Notes under the pieces: generated by a model
Database searches by the model: none
Told to the model about the DNA's origin: nothing
Seen by the model: only the letters and a program-made list of their open reading frames with translations
Program-made: the position numbers and the translations under genes
Assembly: GCA_038323965.1 (NCBI GenBank)
Contig: JBBQHM010000051.1
Span: forward strand, 1-14,515
DNA length: 14,515 nt
Origin: JBBQHM01 sp038323965
GTDB lineage: Bacteria; Verrucomicrobiota; Verrucomicrobiia; Chthoniobacterales; UBA10450
Direction: 5' to 3'
Part shown: positions 7,967 to 13,812 of the stretch, piece by piece
How positions within the stretch are numbered: the stretch's first letter is position 1
How the letters are laid out: each line of letters starts with the position of its first letter

Positions 7967-9684
7967 TACTTCGAAACCTTTTCTCTTTGCTGTTCACGCA
8001 GGCGATGTTGCGCCGTTTCGATGGGAGGATCCGGCGAAAGATCGACGACATTCATAAGCTGAAGGCCGAGGTCGCCAATTTTACTCAGCGTCAATCCTTT
8101 GAATTCAGGAACAGCATCGGCCATCTGGCGGAAGACATCCTCAATGGTATAGACCCCGTTCTGACCGGAATGGGCCTGGATTAAGTCGCGCAGGATTTCC
8201 CAGTCGTCCCTCGCATTCCCGGGCGGACGGACAGCGGCATTTAACCGCTGGAGGCGGCCTTTGCCGTTGATCATCGAGCCGCGCTTCTCAAACGAAGCAG
8301 TGGAAGGTAGCAGGACGGTCGCAAGGGGCGTCGCATCGTTTGCGAGGATGCCCATGTAGATAAACGAGGGGAGCTGTTTGAGCTGTTCGACGGTGATTCC
8401 GAATTCCGCCGGATCTTCTCCGAGGACGATAAGGGCCTTGATCGCACCGTTGGCAACGCCGCTGGCAATATCCGGCAAACGCGACCCGATCTCGTGGCCT
8501 TCACTTAATAACAGACGCGCTCCGTTCGTGTTCGGATTTCGGTCTTCACTCAAGAGGATGCGATCTCCTACGCCGCGGCGCGGAACAAGATCCACTAATT
8601 GAGCGCCGAGTGCGCGAACGAGTCGAGAAGTCAGCCAGAGTTCTTCGTTCGTCATCCGCGCGGAAGCGACGACCGCAATTTCCCATCCATTAAAATGCTT
8701 AAGCTGGAGCGCCGCATGCATGATCGCGGTCTTCCAATCCGCGGGCGCGAGCTGTTTACCATCGAAATACTGCGGCTGGATGAGACGACGCTCGGAGTGC
8801 AGATAATCGAAATTCAAACGGCCGTAATCACACATCCATGAAGAGTTCACGGCATCATTTTCGCGTGGAGTCTGGCGATGGACGATGTCCTGACGCGCTC
8901 CGACCAGGGTGTTGCAACCCGTCGCACAGCTGGTGCAGAAGCTTTTGGTCTCCTTTAGAAACCAGACCCGCATTTTGAAACGGAAATCGGTCGAGGTCAG
9001 CGCGCCGACCGGACAGATGTCGACCGTGTTCAGCGAGTAATTGTTTTCGAGTCGTTTGCCGGGGTGCGCCGTCAGCACAGTGTGACTGCCGCGGTCGATG
9101 AAACCGAGCACATCGTCCTGCACAATCTCCTGGCAAAAACGAACGCAGCGTGAACAAAGAATGCAGCGTTCATCGTCCAGCGTCACGCGCGGCCCGATCT
9201 CGACGTTCTTCGGCTTCTTAACCTTGTTCTCGAGAAAACGTGAGCCCTGGTTCCCATATTCGACGCTGAACTCCTGCAGTTGGCATTCCCCGGCCTGATC
9301 GCAAATGGGACAATCGAGCGGATGATTGATGAGCAGGAATTCCATGACACCGCGACGGCATTCCTCGACCAGCGGAGTCGTCGTGCGGACAGCCATTCCT
9401 TCCGCGACATCCTGCGCGCAACAAATTTGCGGGCGCGGCATCCAATTAATGATGGGACGGCCGTCTTCGCCCAGCTCCGGCTTTCGGTCCGGGCCCATGC
9501 GCGGCATTCCCATTTCGATGAGACACATCCGGCAGTTACCCGGTGAGGTGAGCTTTTTGTGATAACAATAACGCGGCACGTAGCTGCCAGCCTGCTCGCA
9601 CGCTTCGATCACGCGCGTTCCTTTCGCGTACTGGCCCCAAACGCCGTCGATCTGGACATTGAGAAGAGGAGCGGGATTAGGCAT
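7966..9684 (-). CDS. nuoG: NADH-quinone oxidoreductase subunit G (short form, with N7 cluster ligands)
   Basis: This is the iron-sulfur wire subunit of the complex I peripheral arm. Cysteines for a [2Fe-2S] centre are C40, C51, C54 and C88 or C89. The His/Cys-liganded [4Fe-4S] site is H121 with C125, C128 and C134. The next cluster uses C174, C177, C180 and C224, within CILCSRCVRFC and VDICPVGAL. A further set, C250-x2-C253-x3-C257 plus C285, matches the extra N7 cluster known from E. coli and Thermus. A molybdopterin-oxidoreductase-like domain without cofactor role follows and ends soon after INGKGRLQRLNAAVRPPGNA. At 572 residues it is much shorter than E. coli NuoG (908), so the C-terminal domain is reduced. 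About 33 residues separate C54 from C88, longer than in classical ferredoxin-type domains. The start at 9684 lies 11 bases beyond the cassette repeat that ends at 9696. Confidence 0.96.
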   Translation of the reverse strand: MPNPAPLLNVQIDGVWGQYAKGTRVIEACEQAGSYVPRYCYHKKLTSPGNCRMCLIEMGMPRMGPDRKPELGEDGRPIINWMPRPQICCAQDVAEGMAVRTTTPLVEECRRGVMEFLLINHPLDCPICDQAGECQLQEFSVEYGNQGSRFLENKVKKPKNVEIGPRVTLDDERCILCSRCVRFCQEIVQDDVLGFIDRGSHTVLTAHPGKRLENNYSLNTVDICPVGALTSTDFRFKMRVWFLKETKSFCTSCATGCNTLVGARQDIVHRQTPRENDAVNSSWMCDYGRLNFDYLHSERRLIQPQYFDGKQLAPADWKTAIMHAALQLKHFNGWEIAVVASARMTNEELWLTSRLVRALGAQLVDLVPRRGVGDRILLSEDRNPNTNGARLLLSEGHEIGSRLPDIASGVANGAIKALIVLGEDPAEFGITVEQLKQLPSFIYMGILANDATPLATVLLPSTASFEKRGSMINGKGRLQRLNAAVRPPGNARDDWEILRDLIQAHSGQNGVYTIEDVFRQMADAVPEFKGLTLSKIGDLGLQLMNVVDLSPDPPIETAQHRLREQQREKVSK

Positions 9685-9695
9685 CGAAGCGGAAT

Positions 9696-9721
9696 AATTT
9701 GAAAGCCAGAAAGCCAGAAAT
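9696..9721 (+). repeat. Left 26-bp inverted repeat of the GxxExxY cassette
   Basis: On the plus strand this repeat begins AATTTG and contains two tandem copies of the 8-base unit AAAGCCAG, ending in AAAT. Its reverse complement matches 10127-10152 with one mismatch (9713 against 10135). Its inner base (9721) is the last base of the GxxExxY stop codon, and the remainder fills the short gap before nuoG. Confidence 0.9.
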
Positions 9722-10155
9722 CAGAGGGAGAAGTCTTCGATCGCAGCGCGAGAGAATTGCTCTCGGCCGACTCGCTTGATCGTCAGCGTTGATGTTGCGA
9801 AATTCAGCAATAATCCATCCGTGAGGCCGAGCGCTTTCAGATACGATCGGACAATTGCAAAGTGCACATTTTCCAATGCAGTCGTTGCCTTGAGCTCGAC
9901 GACAATCGTACGTTCGACGAGCATATCGACTCGATGTTCGCCGATCGGCTGCGCCCGGTAAAAGACTGGCACCGGTTTCTGTCGCTCGACCTCAATGCCA
10001 AGCGTCCGCAGCTCTATCCCGAGAGCTTCTTCGTAGAGCGATTCCAGAAACCCCGGTCCGAGTTCCTTGTGCACCCGGATCGCCGCACCGATGACGCGAT
10101 TGATCACCGATTCACTGCCTTCATCCATTTCTGGTTTTCTGGCTTTCAAATTCAT
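9721..10155 (-). CDS. GxxExxY family protein (PD-(D/E)xK nuclease-like fold)
   Basis: This 144-residue protein carries the name-giving motif GFLESLY (35-41, G-x-x-E-x-x-Y) within a helix beginning VIGAAIRVHKELGPG. It also has a PD-(D/E)xK-like core: D77 in HRVDMLV, and E87 and K89 in VVELKA. A following RSYLKALG helix and a final LTIKRV strand are typical of the family. GxxExxY proteins are often multicopy in environmental bacteria and their biochemical role is not established. The first ATG (10155) directly follows the nuoF stop (TAG then ATG), but the first nine codons after it are the inverted repeat (NLKARKPEM). The ATG at 10128 (M10) may be the native start, giving 135 residues. It is not a complex I subunit. 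It interrupts the operon and is probably co-transcribed with it. Confidence 0.9.
   Translation of the reverse strand: MNLKARKPEMDEGSESVINRVIGAAIRVHKELGPGFLESLYEEALGIELRTLGIEVERQKPVPVFYRAQPIGEHRVDMLVERTIVVELKATTALENVHFAIVRSYLKALGLTDGLLLNFATSTLTIKRVGREQFSRAAIEDFSL
10127..10152 (-). repeat. Right 26-bp inverted repeat of the GxxExxY cassette
   Basis: Read on the minus strand, this repeat begins AATTTGAAAGCCAG and matches the left repeat at 25 of 26 positions. The second 8-base unit here is AAAACCAG rather than AAAGCCAG. It lies inside the 5' end of the GxxExxY frame, directly after the ATG at 10155, and its inner end overlaps the alternative ATG at 10128. In the nuo mRNA it could pair with the copy at 9696-9721. 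Confidence 0.9.
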
Positions 10156-12138
10156 CTAGATCGTTCCGGCGCTGCCGGCTTTCTCCCAGCCTGGGTCGTG
10201 GGCGAGGGGAGACGTTGGGATTGTCGTTTCGTCGATTAATTCTCCCGACGTGTATTCCGGTGGTAACGGCGGCGGTGTGGGCTTGCGCGCGCGCGCGTCG
10301 AATTCGTCGCGGAATTTCTCGACGAAACTCTGGGTGGGCCACGCGCAGGCTTCGCCGAAAGCGCAAATCGTGCGTCCGGCGATGTTATCGCCAATGGTTT
10401 TGAGCTGCTGCGGGTCGTCCAGGGAGCCGCCGCCCTGCAACATGCGATCGGTGATCTTCTTCATCCAAAGTGAGCCTTCGCGACACGGCGTGCACTGCCC
10501 GCACGATTCGTGAGCATAAAACTCGTTGATGTTATTAAGCGTCCAGACCATGTCGCGCGAATCATCAAGCACGATGACGCCGCCGGAACCGGCCATCGAA
10601 CCGGCCGCAGCAAGTGAATCAAAATCCATCGGAATTTCGTCCAGCCGAATCTCGCGATCCCACATCGAACCGTCCGGCTGCTTTTCTTTGATCTTGAAGG
10701 TTTCGTCCGCGCGCAAAACTTTCGCAGAGCTCCCGCCCGGAATCACCGCCTTGAGGCTTCGACCCGAGCGTATTCCGCCCGCCATGTCGTAAATCAATTG
10801 ACCCATCGTGACCGCGCCGACTTCGATTTCAAAATAACCGGGCCGCATGACGTCGCCGCTGACGCAGACGATGCGCGTCCCGGTGTTGTTGGGTCGTCCA
10901 ATCTGCGAGTATTTTGCGCCGCCCATTTCGATGATGTGCTTCACGTGACAGAGCGTCTCGACGTTGTTCACGATCGTGGGCGACATGTATAAACCCAGCA
11001 CCGCGGGAAAATAGGGCGGCTTAATTCGCGGATAGGCGCGTTTTCCTTCCAGCGATTCGATTAATCCGGTTTCTTCGCCGCAGATGTAAGCACCGGCGCC
11101 GCGATGGATGTACATTTCCACGTCGAATCCGCGGCCGAGGATGTTCTGACCGAGAAGATTTTTGGCGCGCGCCTCTTCGATCGCGCGTGCAAGAATCTTC
11201 GCTCCCTCGGGAAATTCTCCCCGAATATAAATGTAGGCGGTACGGACATTGAGCGCGTAGCACGAGATCAGCATTCCCTCGATGAGCTGATGCGGATCCT
11301 CATGAATGATATAGCGATCCTTGAAGGTTCCGGGCTCGGATTCGTCAGCGTTGCAGATCAGATAGACCGGTTTCGGCTCGTCCGGTTTGATGAATCCCCA
11401 CTTCATTCCGGTTGGAAATCCTGCGCCGCCGCGTCCGCGCAATCCTGAAGTTTTTACCTCGCTAATGATGTCGGCTCGCGGCATCGCTACGGCTTTGCGA
11501 AGCTGCTCGTAGCCGCCCTCGCTGAGGTAGGTCTCGATGTCCGGGCCGCGTCCTTCTCGTCCAATATTCTTGAAGACCAGGCGTCGCTCGAAATGATGGG
11601 GAGAAGCAACATAAGGTCGCCGCGGCGCATCGGATAAAACATTGGTGGCACTTTCCACGTGGACGTTCTCGTGCAGGTCGTCGTTCACCATGCAAACCGG
11701 CGCCGTGCCGCAACTGGCGAGGCATTCCACGAACTCGATCGAGTATTTACCGTCCGCGCTGACTCGGACGGGATTGTGCATCCCGGTGTCGTGATGATTC
11801 AGGTCGATGCCGCATGATTTCGCGAGTGCTTCACGCACGGCGTAGCTGCCAGCCATCGCGCAACTCAGCGTGCGACAAACTCGGATATGCGTTTTGCCCG
11901 CGCGCTGCTGACGCAGCATCGGGTAGAATGTAATGAGTTCTAAAATATTGATCGGTTGCAGCTCGAGCTTGGCTGCAATCCAATCGACCCCATCGTCGGC
12001 GACGAAGCCGAAATATTCCTGCCACAGATGCAACAAGGGCAGTGCCGCACTGCGCTTCCGCTCAGCCGGATAATGGCTGATCGCTTCGTCCATTTGCCGC
12101 TCTAGCTCGGCGGGAACTTTCGTGCTCGTCGAGTCCAC
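10156..12138 (-). CDS. nuoEF: Fused NADH-quinone oxidoreductase subunits E and F
   Basis: One continuous frame of 660 residues encodes the NADH-oxidising module of complex I. The N-terminal part (about 1-165) is NuoE: a thioredoxin-like [2Fe-2S] domain with C88-x4-C93 and C139-x3-C143. A linker near 165-190 leads into NuoF: the NADH/FMN glycine-rich segment LRGRGGAGFPTGMKW (233-247), CNADESEPGTFKDR (262-275), GAGAYICGEETGLIESLEG (347-365), and the [4Fe-4S] N3 site ESCGQCTPCREG with C546, C549 and C552 plus C592. A Pro-rich tail (KPTPPPLPP onward) of about 40 residues extends beyond the usual NuoF end. In most bacteria NuoE and NuoF are separate. A comparable arrangement is known in HoxF of NAD-reducing hydrogenases. 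The start codon is GTG at 12138, ten bases after the lipoprotein stop. The nuoB-to-N context argues for complex I rather than a hydrogenase. Confidence 0.95.
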   Translation of the reverse strand: MDSTSTKVPAELERQMDEAISHYPAERKRSAALPLLHLWQEYFGFVADDGVDWIAAKLELQPINILELITFYPMLRQQRAGKTHIRVCRTLSCAMAGSYAVREALAKSCGIDLNHHDTGMHNPVRVSADGKYSIEFVECLASCGTAPVCMVNDDLHENVHVESATNVLSDAPRRPYVASPHHFERRLVFKNIGREGRGPDIETYLSEGGYEQLRKAVAMPRADIISEVKTSGLRGRGGAGFPTGMKWGFIKPDEPKPVYLICNADESEPGTFKDRYIIHEDPHQLIEGMLISCYALNVRTAYIYIRGEFPEGAKILARAIEEARAKNLLGQNILGRGFDVEMYIHRGAGAYICGEETGLIESLEGKRAYPRIKPPYFPAVLGLYMSPTIVNNVETLCHVKHIIEMGGAKYSQIGRPNNTGTRIVCVSGDVMRPGYFEIEVGAVTMGQLIYDMAGGIRSGRSLKAVIPGGSSAKVLRADETFKIKEKQPDGSMWDREIRLDEIPMDFDSLAAAGSMAGSGGVIVLDDSRDMVWTLNNINEFYAHESCGQCTPCREGSLWMKKITDRMLQGGGSLDDPQQLKTIGDNIAGRTICAFGEACAWPTQSFVEKFRDEFDARARKPTPPPLPPEYTSGELIDETTIPTSPLAHDPGWEKAGSAGTI

Positions 12139-12148
12139 AGGTGCCGGG

Positions 12149-12445
12149 CTAATTCGTTAGGTTGCTGTCCTTTGCCTGAACTTCGTCGTCCTTGAAAGTA
12201 ATCGTCACTTTCTCGTTCCCCTGCTGGTAGATGTAGATCGTCTTTCGCATCACGATGTTGCTCACGGAATCCGGCGGCCCGAGAAGGGATTCCACCTGCT
12301 TTTTGGGCATACCGTTGACGACCTCGTCGACGTTCGCTTTTGTAAAACGGCGACCATTGTTACAACCGGTGACCGCGAGCAGCGCGACGGTCGCAAGCGT
12401 TGCGAAAAACAGGTGCGAAGCGCGATTCGACATCGGGAAGTTCAT
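12149..12445 (-). CDS. Small BamE/SmpA-like lipoprotein inside the nuo operon
   Basis: This is a 98-residue protein with a signal peptide: a short N-region, hydrophobic core HLFFATLATVALLAV, and lipobox VTGC with the lipidated cysteine at C28. The mature part (about 70 residues) begins NNGRRFTKANVDEVVNGMPK, followed by KQVESLLGPPDSV. This resembles the first helices of SmpA/OmlA (BamE)-type folds, where a G-M-x-x-x-x-V-x-x-x-L-G-x-P pattern is common. The rest is beta-rich (TIYIYQQGNEKVTITFKDDEV). The ATG at 12445 was chosen because it overlaps the nuoD stop as ATGA. Another in-frame ATG lies nine bases upstream at 12454. It is probably exported and anchored to a membrane. A complex I role is not established. 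Coupling to nuoD and position before nuoEF suggest co-expression, and an outer-membrane assembly or generic envelope function is the alternative. Confidence 0.85.
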   Translation of the reverse strand: MNFPMSNRASHLFFATLATVALLAVTGCNNGRRFTKANVDEVVNGMPKKQVESLLGPPDSVSNIVMRKTIYIYQQGNEKVTITFKDDEVQAKDSNLTN

Positions 12446-13713
12446 CTGTCGCATTCGCCCATCACGAAGTCCAGACTTCCAAGAATCGAAACCACATCGC
12501 TAATCATCGAGCCGGGCAGGAGTTCTGGCAGAATGCTGAGATTCACGAATGAGGGCGAACGGATTTTCAATCGATACGGGACACCGCCGCCGCGCGAGTT
12601 GATGTAGAAACCGAGTTCGCCCTTTGGGTTTTCGGCGCCGAAGTAGATCTCTCCCGGAGGTGCCTTTAATCCTTCCGTAACGACGATGAAATGGTGAATC
12701 AATTCCTCCATTTTCGTCATCACGTTCGCCTTTGGCGGCAGCATGTTTTTCCAATCCGCGACGTTGATTGAGCCGCTCGGAAGCGTGTCGAGGACCTGCC
12801 GCAGAATTTTCGCGCTCTCACGCATTTCTTGCATCCGGACGAGGTAACGATCGTAGCAATCGCCCGCTGTACCGACGACAACCTCGAAGTCGTAACGCTC
12901 GTAATCGAGGTATGGATGTTTCCGTCGCAGGTCGTGCTCGATGCCGCTTCCCCGCAGGTTTGGGCCGGACAGCGCATACGCAATTGCGCGCTCCTTCGGG
13001 ATCACGCCCACGTCCTTCGTGCGCTCCACGAAAATGCGGTTGCGCGTCAAAAGCTTGTCCGATTCGTCAACCTTCGCGTTGAAGTCATCGAGGAATTTCC
13101 TAAGCGCCGCGATGAACGTGTCGGATAGATCACGAATTTGTCCTCCGACACGCGTGTAAGACGTGGTGAAACGTGCGCCAGTAAGCAATTCGCAGAGGTC
13201 ATAAATCTTTTCGCGTTCCTGAAACGTGTAGAGAAAAACGGTCATCGCTCCGAGATCGAGCGCCATTGCGCCTACGCCCATGAGATGCGCTGAAATGCGC
13301 GCTAGCTCGCAGCAAATCACGCGAATCGCTTTTCCGCGTGGCGGAATTTCCCAGCCCATCAATTTCTCGACTGCGAGCGCGTAGGCGACATTATTTGCCA
13401 GGGGCGCGAGATAATCGAGGCGATCCGTGTATGGCACGAACTGGTTGTACTGCATGTTCTCCGCGATTTTTTCGTCGCCACGATGCAGGAATCCGATATC
13501 CGGTGTTGCCTTGGTCACGAGCTCGCCATCAAGCTCGAGAACGAGACGCAAAACGCCGTGCGTGGCCGGATGGGACGGGCCCATATTGAGCACCATTTTC
13601 TCGCCGATATCGTCGCCTGGTTCTTCGTTCTGGCGATTGCGCAACGCAGCATCTACCGCGACGACGCGCGTCACGGGATCCGGCGATTCAATTTCGCGCG
13701 TAGAAAATGCCAT
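12442..13713 (-). CDS. nuoD: NADH-quinone oxidoreductase subunit D
   Basis: This is the 49-kDa-type subunit that forms the quinone-binding pocket of complex I with NuoB; it is related to the large subunit of NiFe hydrogenases. The 423 residues include MGPSHPATHGVLRLVLELDGE (44-64), with H52 of THG expected to face the quinone headgroup. IGFLHRGDEKIAE follows, then TDRLDYLAPLANNVAYALAVEK (96-117) with Y101 as the likely quinone-contact tyrosine. The C-terminal INSRGGGVPYRLKIRSPSF and the final DFVMGECDR are typical. The start at 13713 was chosen because MAFSTREIES precedes the conserved region at normal distance. The open frame continues to 14016 but there it lies antisense to fabD. No NuoC domain is fused to it. 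It is the first gene of the operon, so nuoA, nuoB and nuoC are missing from their usual place just upstream. Confidence 0.97.
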   Translation of the reverse strand: MAFSTREIESPDPVTRVVAVDAALRNRQNEEPGDDIGEKMVLNMGPSHPATHGVLRLVLELDGELVTKATPDIGFLHRGDEKIAENMQYNQFVPYTDRLDYLAPLANNVAYALAVEKLMGWEIPPRGKAIRVICCELARISAHLMGVGAMALDLGAMTVFLYTFQEREKIYDLCELLTGARFTTSYTRVGGQIRDLSDTFIAALRKFLDDFNAKVDESDKLLTRNRIFVERTKDVGVIPKERAIAYALSGPNLRGSGIEHDLRRKHPYLDYERYDFEVVVGTAGDCYDRYLVRMQEMRESAKILRQVLDTLPSGSINVADWKNMLPPKANVMTKMEELIHHFIVVTEGLKAPPGEIYFGAENPKGELGFYINSRGGGVPYRLKIRSPSFVNLSILPELLPGSMISDVVSILGSLDFVMGECDR

Positions 13714-13812
13714 ACCGGTTCGGTTATGCTGCCGTGTCGAATTGATGGCGCAAGTTGAAACTGTCACTTCCGGCTTGCGCGGTGCTGAGGAGACAAATAA
13801 CTCAGACACGTC
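13714..13812. promoter_or_regulatory. Divergent nuoD / fabD intergenic region
   Basis: This 99-bp spacer separates the divergent nuoD and fabD starts and is the only place in the window where a promoter for the whole nuo operon is expected. Candidate half-sites can be seen (for example TTGAAA at 13754-13759 on the plus strand), but none is paired with a convincing -10 box at normal spacing. No confident promoter can be marked. A GAGGAG-like purine stretch at 13786-13792 lies about 20 bases before the fabD ATG, too far for an ideal Shine-Dalgarno site. The regulatory role is inferred from gene orientation only. Confidence 0.45.

Larger units (their letters stand above)
9696..10152. mobile_element. 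Candidate 457-bp mobile cassette: GxxExxY gene between inverted repeats
   Basis: Two 26-bp sequences, at 9696-9721 and 10127-10152, are reverse complements of each other at 25 of 26 positions. They bracket the GxxExxY reading frame almost exactly from its second possible start codon (10128) to its stop (9721). The unit sits between nuoF and nuoG. Removing it would leave about 14 bases between the nuoF stop and the nuoG start, a normal spacing for this operon. The outermost AATT is present in the same orientation at both ends and could be either part of the repeat or a 4-bp target duplication. No transposase motif (DDE, HUH or tyrosine recombinase) is encoded inside. Mobility is an inference from the architecture. 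If it moves, it does so by the GxxExxY protein itself or by an enzyme acting in trans. Confidence 0.6.
775..13713 (-). other. nuo operon lacking nuoABC: D-lipoprotein-EF-GxxExxY-G-H-I-J-K-L-M-N
   Basis: Twelve co-directional genes are packed with junctions of -4 to +10 bases throughout, except the 11-base stretch plus repeat between GxxExxY and nuoG. Overlaps are ATGA (nuoD/lipoprotein and nuoM/nuoN), TAATG (nuoG/nuoH) and TGATG (nuoJ/nuoK). TAG is directly followed by ATG between nuoEF and the GxxExxY gene. This arrangement implies one transcript and translational coupling. The gene order follows the standard nuo order except for two non-nuo insertions and the absent nuoA, nuoB and nuoC. No rho-independent terminator was recognised inside or at the end, so the downstream MBL-fold gene may be on the same transcript. 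Confidence 0.88.

Noticed and set aside
9862..10239. Plus-strand open frame of 125 codons across the cassette and the nuoF end
   Set aside because: It is antisense to two genes with clear family motifs and crosses the cassette boundary, so it cannot be an ancestral gene.
10283..10297. Alternating GC run (GCGCGC) as a possible Z-DNA or regulatory element
   Set aside because: It lies in the coding sequence for Ala-Arg repeats near the NuoF C-terminus, and codon use in a GC-rich gene explains it.
13754..13800. Sigma70-like promoter for fabD
   Set aside because: TTGAAA resembles a -35 box but no acceptable -10 sequence lies 16-18 bases downstream.
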